This document shows, one piece after another, positions 42,589 through 50,542 of a DNA stretch of 64,000 nt. The DNA lies in contig NZ_BCNM01000010.1 of the NCBI RefSeq assembly GCF_001514495.1, forward strand, positions 62,001 to 126,000. Direction: 5' to 3'. This DNA comes from Paenibacillus pabuli NBRC 13638. GTDB lineage: Bacteria > Bacillota > Bacilli > Paenibacillales > Paenibacillaceae. Made by a program: the position numbers and the translations under genes. Below the pieces are notes generated by a model. It had not been told where the DNA came from. It ran no database searches and saw nothing but the letters and a program-made list of their open reading frames with translations. Every line of letters starts with the position of its first letter. Within the stretch, counting starts at the first letter, position 1.

Positions 42589-45500
42589 ATGGAACGCATC
42601 AGACGATTTATTCGCGAGTTGTCCGAACGTCAGTGGTTGGAGCAAATGGAGCTGCGCAGCTGGGATATCACCCGTGCTTATTATAAAGTGCCAGGACAAT
42701 ACGAGGATCAGAAGGCTTATCCAGAAGGCGAGGGATTGAATCGTTTTCCGAGTGATCAGGGAACGACCTATTTCTTCCGGACACGGCTGGAAGTACCTGC
42801 CTCCTGGCAGAAGGAACCTTACGGACTTGTATTTGAATCCGGTGGGGAAGGCTTGCTTCGGGTGAATGGACATTCCTATCAGGGGCTGGATCGTAATCAT
42901 ACGTATGTAACACTTGACCCTTCCCGAATAGGGGCTAAGCCTGAACTTGAGATTGAGTTATTCGATCCGGTACCCGAGCCTGTCGATCCATTGAATCAAC
43001 AGGCGGTTATTCAGCCTCCCATTACATCGATTAGCAGTTTGCTGGTGCGACCAAATGAACCTGTCCGCAGTCTGATGTACACGGTCACGATTGTGCGTGA
43101 TTCCGCGGTGCTGCTGCCGGAAAGTGATTTTCGCCGTGTGCGCCTGCTGGAAGCGATCTATCGGGCGATGGATCAATTTGTGGGTCTGACAGAAGAGGTT
43201 GTCAAGCAGGGGAATGACATCCACAGTATCGAAGAAAGATTGATCCATGAAGTGCGAGAGATTGGTGGAAACGCCGAAGGTTTGGAGCATATGGTGGGGC
43301 AATCGCACATTGATATTGCCTGGCTGTGGCCTGTACGTGAGACGGTGCGCAAGACCAGTCGTACATTCTCCACGGTGGATGCACTCATGAATGAATATCC
43401 CGATTATGTTTATTCCCAGAGCCAGCCTTTGCTGTACGCTTTTCTGAAGGAACATGATCCCGAACTGTATGAACGGGTGAAGAAGCGCATTGCGGAAGGA
43501 CGCTGGGAACTGGTTGGCGGTATGTGGGTTGAGCCCGATCTGAACATTCCGAGCGGGGAATCCCTGATTCGTCAGATGTTATATGGTCAGCGTTTTTATA
43601 TGGAGGAGTTCGGCAAAACATCACAGATTGAATGGCTGCCAGATACATTTGGTTATTGCGCTTCCCTGCCTCAGATTTTGAAGCATGGCAATGTGGAGTA
43701 TTTCATGACGACCAAGCTCGGATGGAATGATACGAACGTGTTTCCATATGATCTGTTCCAGTGGGTAGGCATTGATGGCACGTCCATCCTGTCCTATCTC
43801 AATCATGGTGTCAACGAGCATACGCTGCCGAAGGACATTCATGATCATTGGCAGTCTTACCGCGAGAAGGCGGCGCATCCGGAGCATATGCTTTTGTATG
43901 GGCATGGGGATGGCGGCGGCGGCGTGACGCGTGAGATGTTGGAGTACGTGGATCGATCCGAGTTGATGGTGGGACAGCCGAAGAATGGGTACAGCACCGC
44001 CGGAGCCTTTTTTGCCGGAATCGAGAAGGCACAGCCTGATCTTCCGAAGTGGCATGGCGACTTGTATCTGGAGCTTCACCGGGGTACCTACACGACCCAT
44101 GGCCGCAATAAGCGTAACAATCGGAAGGCTGAAGTGCTTTATCGGGAAGCGGAGTTCTGGAACACACTTGCGCTGCCGGATATGGAGGCACAACAGGAAA
44201 CGGAAGTACGTTCGGCGCTGCATGATGGCTGGAAACTGATTTTGCTGAATCAATTCCATGATATTATCCCAGGTTCGGCCATTACCGAATCGTATGTAAC
44301 TTCAGACGAGGAATATGTCCGGGTATTTGAATTGGGTAGAGCAGGACTGAATCAAGGGGTTTCCTCATTAACGAGGGGAATTAACACGCAGGGGCCAGAG
44401 GGTTCTATACCTTATGTTGTGTTCAACAGCCTCGGCTGGACTCGAAGTGAAGTTGTTCAACTTCAAATGCACGATGGATTGGATCGTTACGTCATAGATG
44501 AAGAAGGTCAGCGTTTGCGAATGGACAGGGAAGATAGCCAAATTTCGGTTCTGGTGACGGACATTCCAGCGTTTGGTCATAAGACGATTTGGCTCGTACC
44601 GGAAAACGCAAGGGAAACGAAGGTACGGGAAATGGCGAGCATTGCCGGGCAAAAGAAATTTACAGATACATGGGAAACTGCGTATTACCATGTGCAGTTT
44701 AACGATCGTGGCGAGATATCCCGCTTGTGGGACAAGACAGCACAAAGAGAGATTCTCAAGCCGGGTGAACGCGGCAATCAATTTTACTTTTTCCATGACC
44801 GTCCGACGCTCTGGGATGCCTGGGATATCGACAGCCGTTATGAGGCTCAGGTTGCTGGAGAAGTGGAGCTTGTGGAGAAGAAACTGGTTCTGGCAGGTAC
44901 TACGAAGGACGTACTTCGTTTTCAGTGGAAGCTTCACCAGTCTGTGATTACACAGGATATGGTGTTCTATCATGACAATCGACGGATCGATTTCAAGAGC
45001 CATGTAAGCTGGAATGAAGATCATAAATTGCTCAAAGTAGGCTTCCCGATCGATGTAGTGACTTCCAAAGCGACCTATGAAATTCCATTCGGTGCATTGG
45101 AGCGTCCGACTCATCGCAATACGAGTTGGGAGCAAGCCCAGTATGAAGTGTGCGGACACCGCTTCGCAGATGTCGCCGAGCACGGATATGGCGTCAGTCT
45201 GCTCAATGATTGCAAATATGGATACGACGTTCAGGGAAGCACAATTCGTCTCTCCTTGTTGCGTGCACCGAGATGGCCTGACCGGACTGCGGATATTGGC
45301 GAACATGACTTCACCTATTCCCTGTATCCACATGAAGGTGACTGGAGAACTGCCCATACGGTACGGCGGGCAGCCGAACTGAACCATGAAGTGACTGTAC
45401 AGCAATCGGAACAGATGCAACCGAGGGATCAAGTACAGCAGAGCGCAGGGGCTGGAGTAGATCCAACTGCAAATGCGGTACCAGCACGTCCGTCCACTGG

Positions 45501-45756
45501 AGCATGGATTGAATTCGATAGCAGCCATGTCATCTTGGATACGGTCAAACCGGCAGAGGCAGGAAACGGTACAGTGCTCCGTTTCTATGAGTCTTCGGGC
45601 ACCCGTGAACGTGTGACGCTGCAATGGCCGCATGCATTTGAGCAAGCTTATCTCTCCAATGCTTTGGAAGAAGCGGGCGAGCCTTTGGCCAGTACCGATG
45701 GTCAGATTACATTGTCTTTTAAACCTTACGAAATAAAAACCGTGTTACTACGGTAA
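42589..45756 (+). CDS. Alpha-mannosidase, GH38 (long, Ams1/2C1-like)
   Basis: This cytosolic zinc enzyme of 1055 aa lacks a signal peptide. An N-terminal beta domain (about 1-230) precedes the GH38 catalytic domain. That domain has GQSHIDIAWLWPVRETVRK (metal ligands His 240, Asp 242) and EWLPDTFGYCASLPQIL, whose Asp (about 352) is the nucleophile. ELHRGTYTTHGRNK and NQFHDIIPGSAI carry further metal and substrate contacts. The beta-sandwich C-terminus is normal, but a Gln-rich stretch at about 940-965 (QQSEQMQPRDQVQQ) looks like an insert. The long domain plan is that of vacuolar/cytosolic alpha-mannosidases that trim free oligomannosides. It starts 4 bp after GH3. Confidence 0.95.
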   Translation: MERIRRFIRELSERQWLEQMELRSWDITRAYYKVPGQYEDQKAYPEGEGLNRFPSDQGTTYFFRTRLEVPASWQKEPYGLVFESGGEGLLRVNGHSYQGLDRNHTYVTLDPSRIGAKPELEIELFDPVPEPVDPLNQQAVIQPPITSISSLLVRPNEPVRSLMYTVTIVRDSAVLLPESDFRRVRLLEAIYRAMDQFVGLTEEVVKQGNDIHSIEERLIHEVREIGGNAEGLEHMVGQSHIDIAWLWPVRETVRKTSRTFSTVDALMNEYPDYVYSQSQPLLYAFLKEHDPELYERVKKRIAEGRWELVGGMWVEPDLNIPSGESLIRQMLYGQRFYMEEFGKTSQIEWLPDTFGYCASLPQILKHGNVEYFMTTKLGWNDTNVFPYDLFQWVGIDGTSILSYLNHGVNEHTLPKDIHDHWQSYREKAAHPEHMLLYGHGDGGGGVTREMLEYVDRSELMVGQPKNGYSTAGAFFAGIEKAQPDLPKWHGDLYLELHRGTYTTHGRNKRNNRKAEVLYREAEFWNTLALPDMEAQQETEVRSALHDGWKLILLNQFHDIIPGSAITESYVTSDEEYVRVFELGRAGLNQGVSSLTRGINTQGPEGSIPYVVFNSLGWTRSEVVQLQMHDGLDRYVIDEEGQRLRMDREDSQISVLVTDIPAFGHKTIWLVPENARETKVREMASIAGQKKFTDTWETAYYHVQFNDRGEISRLWDKTAQREILKPGERGNQFYFFHDRPTLWDAWDIDSRYEAQVAGEVELVEKKLVLAGTTKDVLRFQWKLHQSVITQDMVFYHDNRRIDFKSHVSWNEDHKLLKVGFPIDVVTSKATYEIPFGALERPTHRNTSWEQAQYEVCGHRFADVAEHGYGVSLLNDCKYGYDVQGSTIRLSLLRAPRWPDRTADIGEHDFTYSLYPHEGDWRTAHTVRRAAELNHEVTVQQSEQMQPRDQVQQSAGAGVDPTANAVPARPSTGAWIEFDSSHVILDTVKPAEAGNGTVLRFYESSGTRERVTLQWPHAFEQAYLSNALEEAGEPLASTDGQITLSFKPYEIKTVLLR

Positions 45757-45800
45757 ACCTTTTTGAAATACTTTGAGCTATGTAAGATGAACTAAAACAT

Positions 45801-45986
45801 GTACACGATAACGGAGAGGGCAGAACCAGATGGAGAAGCGAAGTGTTCGCCTAAAAGCTTTCTGAAAGAAAGCTACATCGGAAGCATACGCTATCCCCGG
45901 ATTTTCCCTTTGGAGAAGGGAATCAAAAAAATCTGGGGATAACAGCGATCGGAAGATGGTACTGCAATCGTAGTGTCCTAGTGTAC
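45801..45986. repeat. Dispersed repeat, intact copy B
   Basis: The 186-bp element is bounded by GTACAC and GTGTAC, with imperfect terminal inverted repeats (CAGAACCA near the left end, TGGTACTG near the right). Inside are hairpins: GCGAA/TTCGC, AGCTTTC/GAAAGCT, and a CCCCGGATTTTCCC/GGGAATC...ATCTGGGG stem. It shares most of its length with the copy at 55566. It sits between the first GH38 and the GH125 gene. Confidence 0.85.
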
Positions 45987-46048
45987 AGTTAATGGGTTTA
46001 TCTTGCTACGGCTACACCATTCAATTTGTTTAAGGAGTGCACTCATTC

Positions 46049-47368
46049 ATGGAACAATTCAGATTACCCAAAATACCGATGCCACCTGTTGCATTGCCAC
46101 AAGCCGTACAGGCTGTAATGGAAGAAGCGGAGCAGAAGCTGGCGCATCGACCGAAGCTGCTTCAGCTATTCAAGAACTGTTTTCCGAATACGATTGAAAC
46201 AACAACGAAATTAATGGACGACGGCACGACCTTTGTCATCACTGGCGATATTCCAGCTTCCTGGCTGCGTGATTCTGTGGAGCAAGTGGTGCATTACATT
46301 CCATTTGCCAAGGAAGACCAGGACCTGCAACGCATTATTGGCGGTCTGATCAAGCGCCACATCCAGTATGTTCATATTGATCCATATGCCAACGCCTTCA
46401 ACGAGACAGCTAATGACTGGCACTGGAACACCACCGACGTAACCGAGATGTCGCCTTGGGTGTGGGAGCGCAAATTCGAGATTGATTCCTTGTGCTTTGT
46501 CGTGCGGCTCGCTTATTTATATTGGAAGGAAACCGAACTGACGGATATTTTCGATTCCAGCTTCAAAGCCGCCATGCGCAAAATCGTGGATTTGTTCCGG
46601 GTGGAGCAGCATCACATGGAGCAATCACCATATAGCTTTACCCGCAACAACGGCATTGCTACGGATTCCATCCGCAATAACGGACGAGGCATGCCCGTCA
46701 ATTACACAGGCATGATCTGGTCCGGTTTCCGTTCCAGTGATGATGCGTGCGATTTCCACTACAACATTCCAGGCAATATGTTTGCCGTCGTTGCCCTGCG
46801 TCAGATGCAGGAGTTCGCGGAGTGGGTATTCCGGGATATGGAGTTCCTGCAGGAGCTTAAGGATCTGGAAGCCGAAGTAGATCATGGTATTCAGCTTTAT
46901 GGTATTTACCGTCATCCTGAATTTGGCCCGATCTATGCTTATGAGACGGATGGTTTCGGCAACTACTGCCTGATGGACGATGCGGGTACACCGGGACTGA
47001 TGTCCATTCCTTATCTTGGCTACGTTACAGCGGATGATCCGATCTATCAGAATACGAGACGTTTTGCGCTCAGCAAAGAGAATCCGTTCTATTATGAAGG
47101 CAAAGTTGCCAAAGGAATCGGCAGCCCGCATACACCGCCGGATTACATCTGGCATATGGGTCTGTCCATGCAAGGATTGACGGCCCAGTCTGCTGAAGAG
47201 AAGCTCGAAATCATTCGGATGCTGGAAGCAACAGATGCGGATACAGGATATATGCATGAAGGTTTCCATGCTGATGATCCGACGATTTTTACAAGAAAAT
47301 GGTTTGCTTGGTCCAACAGTTTGTTCTCCCAGTTGGTCTATAAATCCATGAAGGATGGCTTGCTATGA
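46049..47368 (+). CDS. Exo-alpha-1,6-mannosidase (GH125)
   Basis: GH125 enzymes are metal-independent, inverting exo-alpha-1,6-mannosidases of N-glycan-degrading bacteria. The 439-aa protein shows the family's ITGDIPASWLRDSVEQV, TDVTEMSPWVWERKFEIDSLC, MIWSGFRSSDDACDFHYNIPGNMFAVVAL (acid candidates Asp 231/232) and TGYMHEGFHADDP (base candidate Glu about 404). No signal peptide is present, so it is cytosolic. ATG at 46049 has AAGGAG upstream; GTG at 46037 would overlap that site. Its stop overlaps the next start (ATGA). Pairing with GH38 enzymes mirrors the streptococcal N-glycan locus. Confidence 0.94.
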   Translation: MEQFRLPKIPMPPVALPQAVQAVMEEAEQKLAHRPKLLQLFKNCFPNTIETTTKLMDDGTTFVITGDIPASWLRDSVEQVVHYIPFAKEDQDLQRIIGGLIKRHIQYVHIDPYANAFNETANDWHWNTTDVTEMSPWVWERKFEIDSLCFVVRLAYLYWKETELTDIFDSSFKAAMRKIVDLFRVEQHHMEQSPYSFTRNNGIATDSIRNNGRGMPVNYTGMIWSGFRSSDDACDFHYNIPGNMFAVVALRQMQEFAEWVFRDMEFLQELKDLEAEVDHGIQLYGIYRHPEFGPIYAYETDGFGNYCLMDDAGTPGLMSIPYLGYVTADDPIYQNTRRFALSKENPFYYEGKVAKGIGSPHTPPDYIWHMGLSMQGLTAQSAEEKLEIIRMLEATDADTGYMHEGFHADDPTIFTRKWFAWSNSLFSQLVYKSMKDGLL

Positions 47369-50300
47369 GCAGCGCACAGGTGAAGAGAACCAAGCTGATT
47401 ATTTTCTCTGATCCAGCGTTTCCGGTGGAAGGCACTTTGCCAACGCAAGGTGCTCTTGATGCATGGAAAGCATCGGAAGAGATCCTCGTTGTAGACGCGG
47501 AAGAATTGGTTTCGGCTTTGAGCAGGGCGGCTGGTGAAGGGTGTTTCGTGAATCTGCATGCGCCCTATTTTCCCAAATCGGCTTGGACCGAAATTGCAGC
47601 TTTTTTACATCAGGGCGGAAGTCTGATCAGCGTTGGTGGCGCACCATTCAAACGTCCTGTACGCAAGGAGAATGGAACATGGATTTCCGAGACGGAACAA
47701 ACGGCGTATCACCAGGAACTTTACATTCATGAGGCGTTAAAGGTATCCGCAGCCAGAGTGCATTCACTAACTTCATCAGAGAATATTCCACTTCTTGCAG
47801 GCAAAGAGGAACTGTTCGAAAGTGCGGATACGTGGAATCTGGTACCCCACACAACCAAAACAAGCGATTTGCCACACCAAATGGGTTCATCAGGTCCGAT
47901 GAGCACGCAGATTTCTCCGCTGCTCCGCGGCATCAGCAAGGATGGTCGGAGCATCGCTGCCCCAATCGTATTATGGGAAAACTCCCGCAGTACGTTTGCC
48001 GGTTCGCGCTGGCTGTTTGTGCATCTGCCTTTGACGGCTGCCTTCTGGGAACAGAATGGAGCAGCCGAAATGGTGAACTGGGCGCAGTATTGCGCCAAAG
48101 GTGTGACCGAGATATCTCTGAAGCCGAACTACGCTTCGTATGAATTGGGTGAACGAGCTTCACTGATCCTCCAAACCCAAATTCTACAGCGTGCGGGCAG
48201 CAGACGAAGTGAGCCAGAGCTGTGGACGTTTGATTTAAGCGTTGAACGGGAAGATCGCACAAACGGCACGGTGGAGAAGGTATGGAATCATCAAGTCGAG
48301 ATGGAAGTTTCCGGTGAACAGCGTTTTGAACGCATTCTTCTTCCGGTTTCAATCGAGAGCGGGCTGTACCGAATCGTGGCTCGTGTTCAGGCGCCTGATG
48401 GAGAAGTTCGCATCCTGCGCCAAGGCTTCTGGGGTCAGGACGCAGCCTTGTTGGCAGAAGGGGAAGTCATTACACGCAGCAGAGATTATTTTATCAAAGA
48501 CGGTCGTCCGCTGCCTGTTGTTGGTATGACTTACATGACCTCTGATGTGGCACGGAAATTCCTGTTCCTTCCCAACGCGGATGTGTGGGATCGGGATATG
48601 GCACAGATGGCGAAAGCCGGCATCAACTGGATTCGGACCGGAATCTGGACTGCCTATCGCAACATGATGCAGGTGGATGGTCACATGTCCGAGGATGTAC
48701 TGCGTGCTATTGATGCGTTCCTGTTAACGGCAAAACGGCATGGCCTTCAAGTGACGTTTACCTTTTTCTCCTTTACACCCGAGACGTGGGAAGGAACAAA
48801 TCCATATTTGGACCCGCAGAGCGTAGATGCACAGAAACGATTCATCCGCAGCATTGTCAGTCGTCACAGACATTCCACACATGTGGACTGGGACTTGATT
48901 AATGAACCGTCGATGTTTGATCCTGTGCGCATATTCTCCGATGGGCCGCGTTCGGCAAGGGATTCATATGAGCAGCAGGCGTTTATCGACTGGCTTCAGC
49001 AGCGGCATCAGACGATTGAAGCGCTGCAGGAGGCATGGAACATGTCACCTAAGCAGCTCCCGGATTTTACCGCAGCAGTCATTCCTGAACCGGAAGAGAT
49101 CAATTTCGATGTACAGGATATGCACAAGGCTAAAAAAGGAACACGCTGGCTCGATTATTGTCTCTTTTCCATGGAGATGCATAATGTTTGGGCGAGAGAG
49201 CTTGTAGGTACGATCAAGGATCTCGTTCCCCATCATCTGGTCACGGTGGGACAGGATGAAGCTCTTGGAGCACAGCGGCCTTCTCCGTTCTTCTATGAAC
49301 GAGAAGTGGATTATACAACCGTGCATTCATGGTGGCTTAACGATGACCTGATCTGGGACGGTATTTTCGCCAAAACACCACATAAACCCAATCTCATTCA
49401 GGAGACAGGCATCATGTATGTGGAAACCCCGGATGGTCGGGCCAAACGCACAGAGGAAGAGCTTCACGGCATTCTGGAGCGCAAATACGCTTATGCCTTC
49501 TCAACAGGCGGTGCCGGAGCCGTGCAATGGATCTGGAATACGAACTTCTATATGGATAATGCCAATGAATCTCATATTGGAGCGCTGCGAGCGGATGGTA
49601 CAGAAAAACCTGAAGCCGATGTGTCTTACGATTTTGGCAGATTCATGGAACAGATTCGAGATTTGTTTACTGATCGCGAGCTGGAGGAAATTGCGGTGGT
49701 CTTCCCGTATTCCAACGATTTTTCTAACCGTTCCCTGGCTTACGATGCAACCACCAAATTGACCCGTGTGATGGCTTATGAGCTGAAGCAGCCATTCCGG
49801 GCTGTATCCGAGTACCATCTGGAAGCATTGAAGCAGCAACCACCGAAGCTGATCATGGTTCCAAGTCCGCACAATATGGACAGCGATGCGTTAAGCGAGC
49901 TGCTGAACTTCGCGGAGAATGAAGGAGCTGCGCTGCTTATTACTGGGCCGCTCGGGTTGGATGCTTATTGGAAGAGAAGTGATCGGGCAGATCATCTTGT
50001 CGGCCAGCGCAGTCTGGGCAACGTACAGCGGGAAGAAATGCTGAATATTAACGGGGTGAATCACCGCGTCACGTATGGTCGTCGCCGGATTGCCGAAGTG
50101 GCGAAGGAAACGTTGCTTCATGTGGAGAATCATACACCTGATGAAGTAGCAGTACTGCCATTAGGCAAAGGCAAGTTGATTTGGAGCCCGCTACCGCTGG
50201 AGCTGAACGGCCGGGATGAGCCGCTGGCTGACCTGTATCGATATGCGTCAGAATTGGCTGGCATTGAGAATGAACTGGAATGGATATCTGGCGGTGACCT

Positions 50301-50538
50301 GGCAGGGATTTATGGCCGGAAGCTGAGCTTCCCGAAAGGGAATCTGTATGTATTTGTATCGGAGTTTGCTTTGGATCATGAGGTGAAAATCAGAGATACG
50401 CGTACCGGAATCATATATACGTTCCTGTTGGAGAAAAATCGCTCGGTGCTGTTTGCCACAGATGCTGCTGGACAGCTGCAAGCCGTGTATCGTCCGGATG
50501 AAGTAGAGGTTGTACAACAAGAGGTAGAGGGGGAATAA
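47365..50538 (+). CDS. Large clan GH-A glycosidase of unassigned family; candidate beta-mannosidase
   Basis: This 1057-aa cytosolic protein overlaps the GH125 stop by 4 bp. The N-terminal about 270 aa resemble a class-I glutamine amidotransferase-like domain (FVNLHAPYF, GGSLISVGGAPF). A beta domain precedes a TIM barrel from about 380 (FIKDGRPLPVVGMTYM, WIRTGIWTAYRNMM). The acid/base Glu is in WDLINEPSM (Glu 514) and the likely nucleophile in NLIQETGIMYVE (Glu 680), the NEP...E pattern of clan GH-A. A further Rossmann-like region (about 800-950) recalls GH42 trimerisation domains. I cannot assign a CAZy family. The N-glycan context needs a beta-mannosidase for Man-beta-1,4-GlcNAc, making this the best candidate by inference. 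Confidence 0.8.
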   Translation: MSSAQVKRTKLIIFSDPAFPVEGTLPTQGALDAWKASEEILVVDAEELVSALSRAAGEGCFVNLHAPYFPKSAWTEIAAFLHQGGSLISVGGAPFKRPVRKENGTWISETEQTAYHQELYIHEALKVSAARVHSLTSSENIPLLAGKEELFESADTWNLVPHTTKTSDLPHQMGSSGPMSTQISPLLRGISKDGRSIAAPIVLWENSRSTFAGSRWLFVHLPLTAAFWEQNGAAEMVNWAQYCAKGVTEISLKPNYASYELGERASLILQTQILQRAGSRRSEPELWTFDLSVEREDRTNGTVEKVWNHQVEMEVSGEQRFERILLPVSIESGLYRIVARVQAPDGEVRILRQGFWGQDAALLAEGEVITRSRDYFIKDGRPLPVVGMTYMTSDVARKFLFLPNADVWDRDMAQMAKAGINWIRTGIWTAYRNMMQVDGHMSEDVLRAIDAFLLTAKRHGLQVTFTFFSFTPETWEGTNPYLDPQSVDAQKRFIRSIVSRHRHSTHVDWDLINEPSMFDPVRIFSDGPRSARDSYEQQAFIDWLQQRHQTIEALQEAWNMSPKQLPDFTAAVIPEPEEINFDVQDMHKAKKGTRWLDYCLFSMEMHNVWARELVGTIKDLVPHHLVTVGQDEALGAQRPSPFFYEREVDYTTVHSWWLNDDLIWDGIFAKTPHKPNLIQETGIMYVETPDGRAKRTEEELHGILERKYAYAFSTGGAGAVQWIWNTNFYMDNANESHIGALRADGTEKPEADVSYDFGRFMEQIRDLFTDRELEEIAVVFPYSNDFSNRSLAYDATTKLTRVMAYELKQPFRAVSEYHLEALKQQPPKLIMVPSPHNMDSDALSELLNFAENEGAALLITGPLGLDAYWKRSDRADHLVGQRSLGNVQREEMLNINGVNHRVTYGRRRIAEVAKETLLHVENHTPDEVAVLPLGKGKLIWSPLPLELNGRDEPLADLYRYASELAGIENELEWISGGDLAGIYGRKLSFPKGNLYVFVSEFALDHEVKIRDTRTGIIYTFLLEKNRSVLFATDAAGQLQAVYRPDEVEVVQQEVEGE

Positions 50539-50542
50539 TGCA

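Noticed and set aside
44368..45645. 425-aa open frame on the minus strand inside the first GH38 gene
   Set aside because: The plus strand carries clear GH38 motifs through this span. The minus frame has no ribosome site or recognisable domain and is a codon-bias shadow.
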